From the NCBI GenBank assembly GCA_964640175.1, contig CAZXFW010000002.1, positions 316,738 through 380,737 of the forward strand: a stretch of 64,000 bases of DNA, given 5' to 3'. This DNA comes from JACKDX01 sp964640175 (GTDB lineage: Bacteria > Myxococcota_A > Polyangia > Polyangiales > GCA-016699535). Positions 9,243 through 16,596 of this stretch are shown here, in pieces. Both the position numbers and the translations under genes were made by a program. Each line of letters opens with the position of its first letter. The stretch's first letter is position 1. The notes beneath the pieces were generated by a model, which saw only the letters and a program-made list of their open reading frames with translations, searched no databases and had not been told where the DNA came from.

Positions 9243-10049
9243 ATGGACCCCAGCACCTATGAATCCGTCATCGCTCCCCGTTATACAGGACGGATTGGAA
9301 AGTCCTTCGTCGAGAAATTTAACCATGGTGCAAATGAAACAATTTTAGACCTTGCCTGCCGTACTGGCAACGTTACGGTAGAACTCCTCCATCGGTTGGG
9401 ACCCAAAGGTCGTATAATCGCCTTAGACAACGACCCAGAAATGCTTAATCTGGCAAGAACTAAAGTGCGCCAAGAAGCTGGCAAACGCATCTTCTTTGCA
9501 ACTTCGACTCCCATAGACCAGTGGCATTTCGAAGATGAAGTTTTTACTTCAGTGATAGGCAACTTAGCCTTCGACGAGCTTGTGGATTCGGAAACCACAC
9601 TCAAAGGCATTCCTCGTGTTTTAACACCTGGCGGACGTTTGCTTATCACACGCCTATTGCGCGGAAGCTTTCAGGAAGTGCTCGACATGTTCAAAGAAGT
9701 GGCCTTCGCGCATCATGAAGAAAAGGTACTGCAACGTATTGCAACCATTCACGAGCGTTATGTCGAAGAAAAAACTTACGCGGCGTTTTTTGAACACCTT
9801 GGATTTGATGAGGTCACTGTTGAGAGCATGGAATTCTCACTGAGTTTTCCTACAGGAAGTGACGTTTTTTCTGACCCTCTAGTGCATTATATTGTCTTCA
9901 AAGAATGGGAGTGGATCAGTCAAGCCAGTCCTCAACCTGAACAGTTGCTTAGCCAAGTTCAAAACACCCTGGAAACCTATTTCGCGGGACAAAGCGTTCC
10001 ATTGACCCTACGCTATGGCCTGTTGCAAGGTAGACGCGCCGGCAAATGA
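9243..10049 (+). CDS. Class I SAM-dependent methyltransferase
   Basis: This is a 268-residue protein. The Rossmann motif I is visible near residue 32 (ILDLACRTGNVT; the usual LACGTG has R for the first G). Motif II is the acidic end of strand 2 (IIALDNDPEMLNLAR). Post-motif IV reads VIGNLAFDEL, followed by the RVLTPGGRLLITR strand seen in Methyltransf_11/25 families. These proteins transfer a methyl group from SAM; the acceptor cannot be read from sequence. ATG 9243 (MDPSTYES) was preferred to an in-frame ATG at 9189 that lies within the preceding gene. The protein has no signal or membrane segment. An 18-bp inverted repeat begins 8 bp after the stop and may act as a terminator or operator. 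Confidence 0.85.
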   Translation: MDPSTYESVIAPRYTGRIGKSFVEKFNHGANETILDLACRTGNVTVELLHRLGPKGRIIALDNDPEMLNLARTKVRQEAGKRIFFATSTPIDQWHFEDEVFTSVIGNLAFDELVDSETTLKGIPRVLTPGGRLLITRLLRGSFQEVLDMFKEVAFAHHEEKVLQRIATIHERYVEEKTYAAFFEHLGFDEVTVESMEFSLSFPTGSDVFSDPLVHYIVFKEWEWISQASPQPEQLLSQVQNTLETYFAGQSVPLTLRYGLLQGRRAGK

Positions 10050-10057
10050 TGTCAGTT

Positions 10058-10075
10058 GACCCCAGATATGGGGTC
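10058..10075. repeat. Perfect inverted repeat GACCCC-N6-GGGGTC
   Basis: GACCCCAGATATGGGGTC has 6-bp fully complementary GC-rich arms around a 6-base centre, itself nearly symmetric (AGATAT). It starts 8 bp after the methyltransferase stop. There is no T-run, so a rho-independent terminator is only one option. It lies about 140 bp upstream of the predicted start point of the sigma-54-like promoter at 10178, a normal distance for an enhancer site. A second GGGGTCGG copy is present at 10115-10122. Confidence 0.6.
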
Positions 10076-10120
10076 GGGAGAGCCGCGGCATTTCCATACA
10101 TGCATGAAATATCAGGGGTC

Positions 10121-10160
10121 GGCGCACTTCAAGCGCCACATCAACGGTTAACATTGATGT
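10121..10160. repeat. Two back-to-back inverted repeats upstream of the sigma-54-like promoter
   Basis: GGCGC (10121-10125), 7 bases, then GCGCC (10133-10137) forms one perfect 5-bp repeat. It is followed with no gap by ACATCAA (10138-10144), 9 bases, then TTGATGT (10154-10160), a perfect 7-bp repeat ending in a short T-rich stretch. The second could be an operator or a weak AT-rich terminator. Both lie in the 184-bp gap between the methyltransferase and the DUF5658-like gene. Confidence 0.5.
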
Positions 10161-10177
10161 TTTCATTATCCATAAAC

Positions 10178-10193
10178 TGGCATCTAACTTGCA
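10178..10193 (+). promoter_or_regulatory. Sigma-54-like (-24/-12) promoter for the DUF5658-like gene
   Basis: TGGCATCTAACTTGCA matches the sigma-54 consensus TGGCAY-R-N4-TTGCW except for C in place of the purine after TGGCAT. The GG and GC dinucleotides are correctly spaced. The predicted start point is near 10204, giving a leader of about 30 bases before ATG 10234. No competing -35/-10 pair is clear. A sigma-54 activator is encoded at 6962-8461, but a link is only inference. Confidence 0.6.
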
Positions 10194-10233
10194 TTTATGT
10201 ATGTTCATGCACCTCCATGACTTACAAACAGTG

Positions 10234-10548
10234 ATGCATTCACGGTATACATGGTTGTGGCACGTGCTGGCGCTGGTGTTGATTTTCAATCTGCTGGACG
10301 CCACATTGACTCTCGCAGCAGTACATGTGGGCATTGCTGTTGAAGCAAACCCGTTTATGGCTGCTATCCTTTCACTTGGATCCGTTCCTTTTGTAATGAC
10401 AAAGCTCGGTCTCGTATCATTGGGCGTGGCTTTGTTGTGGCGTTTACGACGCAGGCCCATGGCCACCATCGGCGGCCTTGCCGCACTTAGCGCCTATGCA
10501 TTTGTAATGGGTTGCCATGTACAAACATTGCGATTGCTTGTTGGCTAA
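10234..10548 (+). CDS. Small DUF5658-type integral membrane protein
   Basis: This is a 104-residue protein starting at ATG 10234 (a GTG lies one codon earlier; an in-frame ATG at 10189 overlaps the promoter). Three hydrophobic helices are predicted, around residues 5-27, 40-62 and 70-95. The NLLDATLTLAAVHVGIAVEA and NPFM patterns at the first loop are characteristic of the DUF5658 family of small bacterial membrane proteins of unknown function. It stands alone in its transcription unit, with a sigma-54-like promoter just upstream and a cluster of inverted repeats before that. A gap of 119 bp separates it from fdxA. Function cannot be assigned from sequence. Confidence 0.7.
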   Translation: MHSRYTWLWHVLALVLIFNLLDATLTLAAVHVGIAVEANPFMAAILSLGSVPFVMTKLGLVSLGVALLWRLRRRPMATIGGLAALSAYAFVMGCHVQTLRLLVG

Positions 10549-10617
10549 ATTGTCCTGAGCAAGCATATCGCGGTCCTCCAACCAACCCCACTTACCGCCC
10601 TACTAAAGGACTTGCCT

Positions 10618-10638
10618 TTTTAGCCAGGAAAGCTAAAA
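10618..10638. repeat. Inverted repeat TTTTAGC-N7-GCTAAAA in the fdxA leader
   Basis: TTTTAGC (10618-10624) and GCTAAAA (10632-10638) are perfect 7-bp inverted arms around CAGGAAA. The repeat ends 17 bases before the fdxA ribosome binding site (GGAGG, 10656-10660). This position suits a repressor operator or an mRNA hairpin. The sequence does not say which. Confidence 0.45.
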
Positions 10639-10667
10639 CGCTGGAGTCTTGTTTCGGAGGATGAATC

Positions 10668-11087
10668 ATGCCCTACGTTGTGGCCGAACCTTGCATCAAA
10701 TGTAAGTACACCGACTGTGTCGCTGTCTGCCCGGTAGATTGTTTTTACGAAGGGATAAACTCTCTTGTCATCAACCCAGACGAATGCATCGATTGTGGGG
10801 CATGCGAGCCAGAATGTCCAACCAAAGCCATTTTTGACGACTCTTCCTTGCCAGCCAAATGGAAGCCCTTTGTTGAAATCAACGCCGTCTTGTCCGGTGC
10901 CAAAACCATCGACAATGCAGATACTACTGATTGGCCTGAGCACCTTATTCAAGCGGTGCAAGCTCCAGAATTTAACACCTGGCCTAACATCAATCAGCAA
11001 AAAGACCCTCTTCCCGAAGCGGACGCCAATTCACAACGTGAACAAAAGTCTTCTGAGCTAGATCCCCGAGGCGGCTCTTCAGAGTAG
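10668..11087 (+). CDS. fdxA: FdxA-type 7Fe ferredoxin with C-terminal extension
   Basis: This is a 139-residue low-potential electron carrier. Cysteines at 9, 17, 21 and 25, the extra Cys12, and the second ECIDCGACEPECP motif match the [3Fe-4S]/[4Fe-4S] ferredoxins of the Azotobacter FdxA type. The FdxA-like C-terminal lobe follows (AKWKPFVEINAVLS). The family is usually about 107 residues long. Here roughly 30 polar residues rich in Q, E, S and D are added at the end, with no recognisable motif. GGAGG at 10656-10660 fixes ATG 10668. The gene converges with smc, whose stop is 28 bp away; a 13-bp inverted repeat at 11111-11123 covers that stop. Confidence 0.95.
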   Translation: MPYVVAEPCIKCKYTDCVAVCPVDCFYEGINSLVINPDECIDCGACEPECPTKAIFDDSSLPAKWKPFVEINAVLSGAKTIDNADTTDWPEHLIQAVQAPEFNTWPNINQQKDPLPEADANSQREQKSSELDPRGGSSE

Positions 11088-11110
11088 CTTGGTACGCTAA
11101 ACGACACTCA

Positions 11111-11123
11111 ACCGCTAAGCGGT
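11111..11123. terminator. Short inverted repeat between convergent fdxA and smc
   Basis: ACCGCT (11111-11116) and AGCGGT (11118-11123) pair perfectly around one base and cover the smc stop codon (11115-11117). A compact stem between convergent genes may terminate either one, but it lacks a T-run and the one-base loop would need fraying. Low confidence. Confidence 0.3.
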
Positions 11124-14100
11124 GGCTGGAGCATTTTCTACCACGGCGCGCTTGCGAGGCGCTTGAGCACCCTCTTCGTCTCGACGCAGCTGCACGCTAA
11201 CCACCTTGGAAACTCCAGGCACTTCCATGGTCACACCGTACAATCGATCGGCAAGCTCCATCGTGCGACGGGAATGCGTGATGACGATGAACTGAGAGTC
11301 ACGTGACATTGAGCGAACCGCTTCGCCAAAACGGTCAATATTGGCTTCATCCAAAGGCGCATCCACTTCGTCCAGCAAGCAAAACGGACTGGGTTTGTAT
11401 TGAAAAATCGCAAAAATAAGAGACACCGCGGTAAGCGCCTTTTCACCACCGCTCATCAAATCCAAAGTATTGATCCGCTTGCCTGGAGGCCTGGCGATAA
11501 TCTCCACGCCTGTTTCCAACATGTCCTCGGGATCTGTGAGCGAAAGCTCCCCTTTGCCGCCACCAAACATCGCAGGAAAGATCTGCTGAAACCGCTGGTT
11601 AACCGCATCGAAAGCCTCTTTGAAAAGCTTACGGCTTTCTCGGTTCATTTTACGAATCGCCTTATCCAACTGCTCAAGTGCAGATTCCAAATCAAGCTGC
11701 TGTTTTGTCAGATCTTCATAACGCTGAGACTGTTCTTCAAATTCCTGAATCGCCAACAGATTAACTTCACCCATACGACTGATCAGCCGGTTGAGCTCCT
11801 CCACACGCGCATCTGACTCAGCTTCTGGCGTGCGCCGCCCGTGATAGTCCATCAGTGTATCACGCACATCGATTTGGTACTTCTCCTGCACGTGTTCAAT
11901 GAGGTGCTCGATAGCCAAAACTTTTTCACGACGCTCAAGCGCAAGCTCAGTGGTCAGGCTGTTTTGCTGGTCAATCGCATCGCGCAGCTCACGTAAATTT
12001 TGCTCGGTGGCCGCGCTATCTTGGCGCATCTGTTCACATTGCTCTCGCAATTTTTGAAGCCCACCTTTTTCAGTCTCAAGCTGGGCCTTACGTTGGGAAA
12101 GTTTTTCCTTGGTCTGCACCACCTTGACGGAGAAATCTTCTTGCTTCTGCTGTCCTTCTCGTTGCTCCTCTGCAAAACGCTTGTGGCGCTCCCGCATCTC
12201 AAAGAGCGTGCGGCTTAACCTCTCGCGTGCAGTCTCATCGCTCATGCGTTTTTGCTGAGCCTTAGCAACTTTAACACGCTCTTCGGTCACAGCAGCGGCT
12301 TGTTGCTCTTCACTCTCTTTACGTTCAGCAAAAAGCTCAGTGGCGGCTTTAAGCTCTTGTTCCAACCCATCGTAGGATTGGCGTGTTCGCGTAAGCTCGG
12401 ACGTAAGATGTATCTCCTGTTGGTCGAACTCCTCCATGCCGAGCGTTAGCGTAGCTTCGTCCGTGTGAAATGCCTGAAGCTGCTGTCCCTTGCTCGCACA
12501 TACGTCTTCCATGTGTCTCAGTGCCGTTTGTGCCTCGACCACCGAAAGCTCCGCTTCGTGTGCTTCCGCCCGCGCGGCCTCATCTGCTGCCTCTTGCTCT
12601 GCCACACCCTGACGCAACCGCGAACACTCCTCTTCGATTTCCGTCAACTTGGCGGTTTGCTCGACGACGGCATCTTTCAAACGGCGAATTTCGCGCTTGA
12701 ATTCCAACACATGCGTGCCGCGTTGCTCTTCAGACCCACCCGTAAGCACCCCTTCAGACGAAAGGAATTCTCCGGCACGGGTCACAAAGCCAAGCTTCGA
12801 GCCGCAAAACGTATGCAATCGGACTGCAGCCTCCAGAGACTCCACCACAACCACGTTGCCTAATAGATGTGCAACCAGCGCACTGTCTTCCTCAGAGAAG
12901 CTGAGCTGATCCACCAGCCACCCCACCACAGCAGAATCTGAAGGAAGCTCCTCCCTCTGTGATTTTTCCCATGTCCTGGCCATGAAACTTGCCCGACCAT
13001 GCTTCCCTTGGCTGAGATAAGATACCGCCTGCGCACTCGTCTTTAAATCTTCGACAACTACCACTTGCAGCCGCTCGCCCAAAGCTGCGGCAAGTGCTGC
13101 CGTCAACGGCTCAGGACAGCCGATACGATCTGCGACCAAACCCACCACATGCGCGCTGGATTCCCCACCCTGTTCACGCACATAGCGCGTCATGATGGCT
13201 CGGGTACCTGCTTCCATTCCTTCGAATTTGCGTTGGATCTCTTCCAAGGAACTCAAACGTGAACGCTTTTGAACCAGTTGGCCTCGAACCTCTTGCATTC
13301 GATGCTCAGCTTCGACAAAACGCTGCCGCAGCTCCGAAAGTTCTCCTTCAAGCGCCTTGCGTTTGTCTGTGCTTTGGGACCTGCCGCCCTGTAGCCCGCC
13401 TAACCGCGCACGGAGTTCTTCAATCGCACGTTGATCGTCTTTTTGCGCTGCCTCAAGTGACTGATAATCCTGCCGCACCTTCGTAAGGCGCGCCGTCGCT
13501 TCACTGCGTCGAGCAGCATTGGACTCAATTTGAAGCTGCAGACTGGCCATCAGCGTACGATTTTCTTCCAAGGCCGTACGGTGCACTTCCATGACGGAAG
13601 CTGCGTCACTCGATGCATTCCGTTTATGTTCAAATTCCTCCGTCGTACGCTTTAGCTCATCACTTGCGTTCTGTTCAATCTCCAACGCACGGGCTAGCTC
13701 AACCTCAAGCTCTTCGTGTTCATGAGACACCAATTGCTGCTCAGCATCAAGCGCCGCAAACTCGCGTTCCAGCGCAGTCTCGCGTTCACGCAGCACCCCA
13801 ATTTGATCGAGATAATGCGCAATTTGGCTCTCAAGAAGGTGCACCGCATTTTCAGACTCAAACGCAGAGACCTGAGATTTTTCAACGTGGCGCTCTCCCT
13901 CAAGCAATGTTTGACGCTTCGTTTCGAGCTCTGCTTCATGAGACTTTACTTGGGCACGGACTTCACCCAGTTGAGTTTCGGCAGACAACAAGTTTCCCGC
14001 AACCGATTTTTCCGTCACAGTAAGTTCCAGCCAGCGGTGAGCCGCCGCATGAAGCTCCAAGTCTTTGAGCTCTGTCCGATACTGCCGGTATTTTTCTGCT

Positions 14101-14741
14101 TTCTGGGCCTGACGCTTCAGGGAAGCCAAGTTTTTTTCTAATTCGGTAACAACATCCTTCACCCGCAAAAGATTTTGTCGGGTGTAGTCCATCTTGCGTT
14201 CAGCTGCGCGCTTACGTGCTTTAAACTTTGTGACACCTGCAGCTTCTTCGATAAAATGCCGACGGTCTTTCGGTTTAGCAGAGACAATAAGCCCGACACG
14301 CCCTTGCTCAATGATGGAATAGGCTTTGGTACCGACTCCCGTCCCCAAAAAGAGGTTGGTCACGTCCATGAGCCGCACCGGAACTTTATTGATGAAATAC
14401 TCACTTTCGGCACTACGATCGACCCGCCGCATTACCGTGATTTCTGTATAATCACTGTACTCCGCAGGCGCAATGCCTTGTGAGTTATCAAACGTAAGCG
14501 CCACTTCTGCAAAACCGTGAGGGCCACGGTCTTCGGACCCTGTAAAAATAACATCTTCCATGGAGCTGCCACGGAGATGTTTGGCAGACTGTTCCCCCAT
14601 CACCCAGCGGATGGCATCGACAATATTAGACTTGCCGCAACCGTTGGGGCCTACCACGCCAATAATGTCTTCATCGAACCGAAAGACGGTCCTATCGACA
14701 AAAGACTTGAAGCCACAAATTTCGAGTCGCTTGATGCGCAT
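11115..14741 (-). CDS. smc: SMC chromosome condensation/segregation ATPase
   Basis: This is a 1208-residue structural maintenance of chromosomes protein, of normal length. The N-terminal head carries Walker A GPNGCGKSNIVDAI near residue 31 and the R-loop region. Two long coiled coils flank a hinge around 510-640 (VVGLVADRIGCPEPLTAALA). The C-terminal head has the ABC signature LMSGGEKALTAV, Walker B CLLDEVDAPLDEAN, and the D- and H-loops (VITHSRRTMELAD). As a dimer with ScpA and ScpB it organises newly replicated origins; no scp genes are seen here. It is the last gene of a long minus-strand series and starts 98 bp after the Ser/Thr kinase gene. Several long open frames on the opposite strand are shadows of its biased coiled-coil codons. 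Confidence 0.98.
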   Translation of the reverse strand: MRIKRLEICGFKSFVDRTVFRFDEDIIGVVGPNGCGKSNIVDAIRWVMGEQSAKHLRGSSMEDVIFTGSEDRGPHGFAEVALTFDNSQGIAPAEYSDYTEITVMRRVDRSAESEYFINKVPVRLMDVTNLFLGTGVGTKAYSIIEQGRVGLIVSAKPKDRRHFIEEAAGVTKFKARKRAAERKMDYTRQNLLRVKDVVTELEKNLASLKRQAQKAEKYRQYRTELKDLELHAAAHRWLELTVTEKSVAGNLLSAETQLGEVRAQVKSHEAELETKRQTLLEGERHVEKSQVSAFESENAVHLLESQIAHYLDQIGVLRERETALEREFAALDAEQQLVSHEHEELEVELARALEIEQNASDELKRTTEEFEHKRNASSDAASVMEVHRTALEENRTLMASLQLQIESNAARRSEATARLTKVRQDYQSLEAAQKDDQRAIEELRARLGGLQGGRSQSTDKRKALEGELSELRQRFVEAEHRMQEVRGQLVQKRSRLSSLEEIQRKFEGMEAGTRAIMTRYVREQGGESSAHVVGLVADRIGCPEPLTAALAAALGERLQVVVVEDLKTSAQAVSYLSQGKHGRASFMARTWEKSQREELPSDSAVVGWLVDQLSFSEEDSALVAHLLGNVVVVESLEAAVRLHTFCGSKLGFVTRAGEFLSSEGVLTGGSEEQRGTHVLEFKREIRRLKDAVVEQTAKLTEIEEECSRLRQGVAEQEAADEAARAEAHEAELSVVEAQTALRHMEDVCASKGQQLQAFHTDEATLTLGMEEFDQQEIHLTSELTRTRQSYDGLEQELKAATELFAERKESEEQQAAAVTEERVKVAKAQQKRMSDETARERLSRTLFEMRERHKRFAEEQREGQQKQEDFSVKVVQTKEKLSQRKAQLETEKGGLQKLREQCEQMRQDSAATEQNLRELRDAIDQQNSLTTELALERREKVLAIEHLIEHVQEKYQIDVRDTLMDYHGRRTPEAESDARVEELNRLISRMGEVNLLAIQEFEEQSQRYEDLTKQQLDLESALEQLDKAIRKMNRESRKLFKEAFDAVNQRFQQIFPAMFGGGKGELSLTDPEDMLETGVEIIARPPGKRINTLDLMSGGEKALTAVSLIFAIFQYKPSPFCLLDEVDAPLDEANIDRFGEAVRSMSRDSQFIVITHSRRTMELADRLYGVTMEVPGVSKVVSVQLRRDEEGAQAPRKRAVVENAPATA

Positions 14742-14839
14742 GGACTACCTGGCAGAAACGCTGTCCACCATTTGGCCTGACGTAGCACTGCTCGTGTGAG
14801 TTTGCAACGCAAATTGAGCGGAGATCCGCCCAAAAATCG

Positions 14840-16591
14840 CTATTCCAGCTGAGTACTGATAGGTACACTGAAAACCAGCTCATCCGATTGGGGACCAAAA
14901 GCGATCGAGCCAGCCACAGAACGCAGACACTGGCCAAGGGGACCACGGGCTACCTCCGCCGGCCGGACATCCACCTGAGTCACATGGCCCTCTTTCGCCA
15001 CGCTAAAACCCAGAGTCACCTTAACGGACGATTGACCCTGAAGATGTGTCTTAAAGCAGTTGGTGAATTGGCTACTACGCTTTTGTACCGTCGCCGAAAG
15101 TTGACGCACATCGGGACCTTTAAGCGCTGGCAGTCCTTGACGCGGCGCACGCGGCTTGAGCGCTTCCTTTGGAACCGCTTGCGAACCCTCTCTTTCTGAG
15201 GGAGCGTTGGCAGAGAGTTCTGTTGGAGCATGCTGTTCGGGTGGATGCGTCGTGTCAGGCAGAGGACGCGATTGACCCAATTCGTCGTCACTCGCCACAC
15301 GCCCACTTTCGACGTAGACAAACTCCTTTGGCCTGCTCCGAGCCGCGTGGACATTCGTGTACCAAGCGAGGACACCCACAGCAAGAGCCACAAACGCTAT
15401 AAAACCCACCATGCCGATAAACACTTTCATCCCGATGCCACGGCGAGGCGTGGGACGGTTTGTCTCTTTTTCGACGTCAATGACTTCCGAAATATCCAAC
15501 GGAATGCTCGAATCCGTTTTCTGCGGTGGCATCGAGGAAACATACGCCGCAGGCTGAAAGCTCGCGTTCGTTGCAGAAGGTGCTTTTCGCCACGAGCGGT
15601 CGAGCGATGCAAGATCATCCACGTTGAGAAATTCCGCCATCTTCGGATCAAAAAAGTCGCGCGCCACTGCTGCCGCAAGCTTCGCTTGAGCGCTTTCTGT
15701 AGAATCCGCCCGCAAGTGACGAAGTGTCTGTGCAAACTCCAAAGCAGACTGAAACCGCTGACGAGGGTCTTTATGCAAAGCCTTAGCAACCACTGCGCTA
15801 AACGTCGGAGTAATATCCGGTCGCACTAAATCGAGCGGTTCAGGAATGTGATTCATGACACGCGAGACGGTGATGGACAGACTCGGCCCGCGAAAGACAT
15901 TGGTCCCTGACAAGACCTCATGAAGCACGACTCCACAACCATAAACATCCGACACCGGTGAAGGCGGAGAGCCATGCAAAAGCTCTGGCGCAAGGTAAGG
16001 AAATTTCCCCTTGATCATTGCTTCGCCCTGACCCACTTCGGTAGCGTCCATACGCGTACGCGCGATACCAAAATCAGCAAGCTTCACATGCCCCTCAACG
16101 TCAATCAGCACATTGGAGGGGGTGACATCACGATGCACGACTTGCAGCGGACTTCCATCAGGAGCAAGCAGCGTGTGAGCATAATGGAGGGCATCCAGCA
16201 CCTGGATCACGATATGCAAGGCAATCTGGGCTGGGAATGGGCCGTGCACCGTATTGACAAATCGTTTCCAACGACCCAGATGAAACCCATGCACATAGTC
16301 TAAAACCATGAAATAGGACTGCATATCGCGCCCGAAATCCACAACACCCACAATGCCTGGATGATGAAGATTCGACATGATCCGTGCCTCACGCTTGAAC
16401 ATGTTCACCATTGCGTTGTCTTCGTCCATGTCAGACAAGATACGTTTGATAACCACAGGCTTAACAAATCCAGCCGCGCCTTCACTACGCGCCAGATAAA
16501 TAACGCCCATTCCGCCCTTTGCTAACACATCAACGATGCGGTAGCGCCCTAGCACTAACTTTCCTACAAACTCGTCCGGAGGGTGTTTCAC
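14840..16591 (-). CDS. Membrane-anchored Ser/Thr protein kinase with TonB/AgmX-like C-terminal domain
   Basis: This is a 583-residue Hanks-type kinase. The kinase domain spans about residues 12-285, with glycine loop AKGGMGVIY, ATP lysine in VIKRIL, catalytic loop HRDVTPSNVL, LADFGIAR and the APE-equivalent LAPELL; all key residues are present. A Pro/Ser/Thr linker follows, then one transmembrane helix near 392-412 (VFIGMVGFIAFVALAVGVLA). The last 90 residues (FTNCFKTHLQ, VKVTLGFSVAKEGHVTQVDV, GQCLRSVAGSIAFG) match the TonB-like/AgmX C-terminal module common in myxobacteria, placed in the periplasm. It starts 5 bp after the FecR-like lipoprotein gene, so the two are probably co-expressed. The likely role is envelope sensing that feeds cytoplasmic phosphorylation, for example of FHA proteins (inference). 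Confidence 0.92.
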   Translation of the reverse strand: MKHPPDEFVGKLVLGRYRIVDVLAKGGMGVIYLARSEGAAGFVKPVVIKRILSDMDEDNAMVNMFKREARIMSNLHHPGIVGVVDFGRDMQSYFMVLDYVHGFHLGRWKRFVNTVHGPFPAQIALHIVIQVLDALHYAHTLLAPDGSPLQVVHRDVTPSNVLIDVEGHVKLADFGIARTRMDATEVGQGEAMIKGKFPYLAPELLHGSPPSPVSDVYGCGVVLHEVLSGTNVFRGPSLSITVSRVMNHIPEPLDLVRPDITPTFSAVVAKALHKDPRQRFQSALEFAQTLRHLRADSTESAQAKLAAAVARDFFDPKMAEFLNVDDLASLDRSWRKAPSATNASFQPAAYVSSMPPQKTDSSIPLDISEVIDVEKETNRPTPRRGIGMKVFIGMVGFIAFVALAVGVLAWYTNVHAARSRPKEFVYVESGRVASDDELGQSRPLPDTTHPPEQHAPTELSANAPSEREGSQAVPKEALKPRAPRQGLPALKGPDVRQLSATVQKRSSQFTNCFKTHLQGQSSVKVTLGFSVAKEGHVTQVDVRPAEVARGPLGQCLRSVAGSIAFGPQSDELVFSVPISTQLE

Positions 16592-16596
16592 AGGCT

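Noticed and set aside
11400..14141. Long open frames on the plus strand opposite smc
   Set aside because: They mirror the biased coiled-coil codons of smc, show no protein-like domains, and smc is unmistakable on the other strand.
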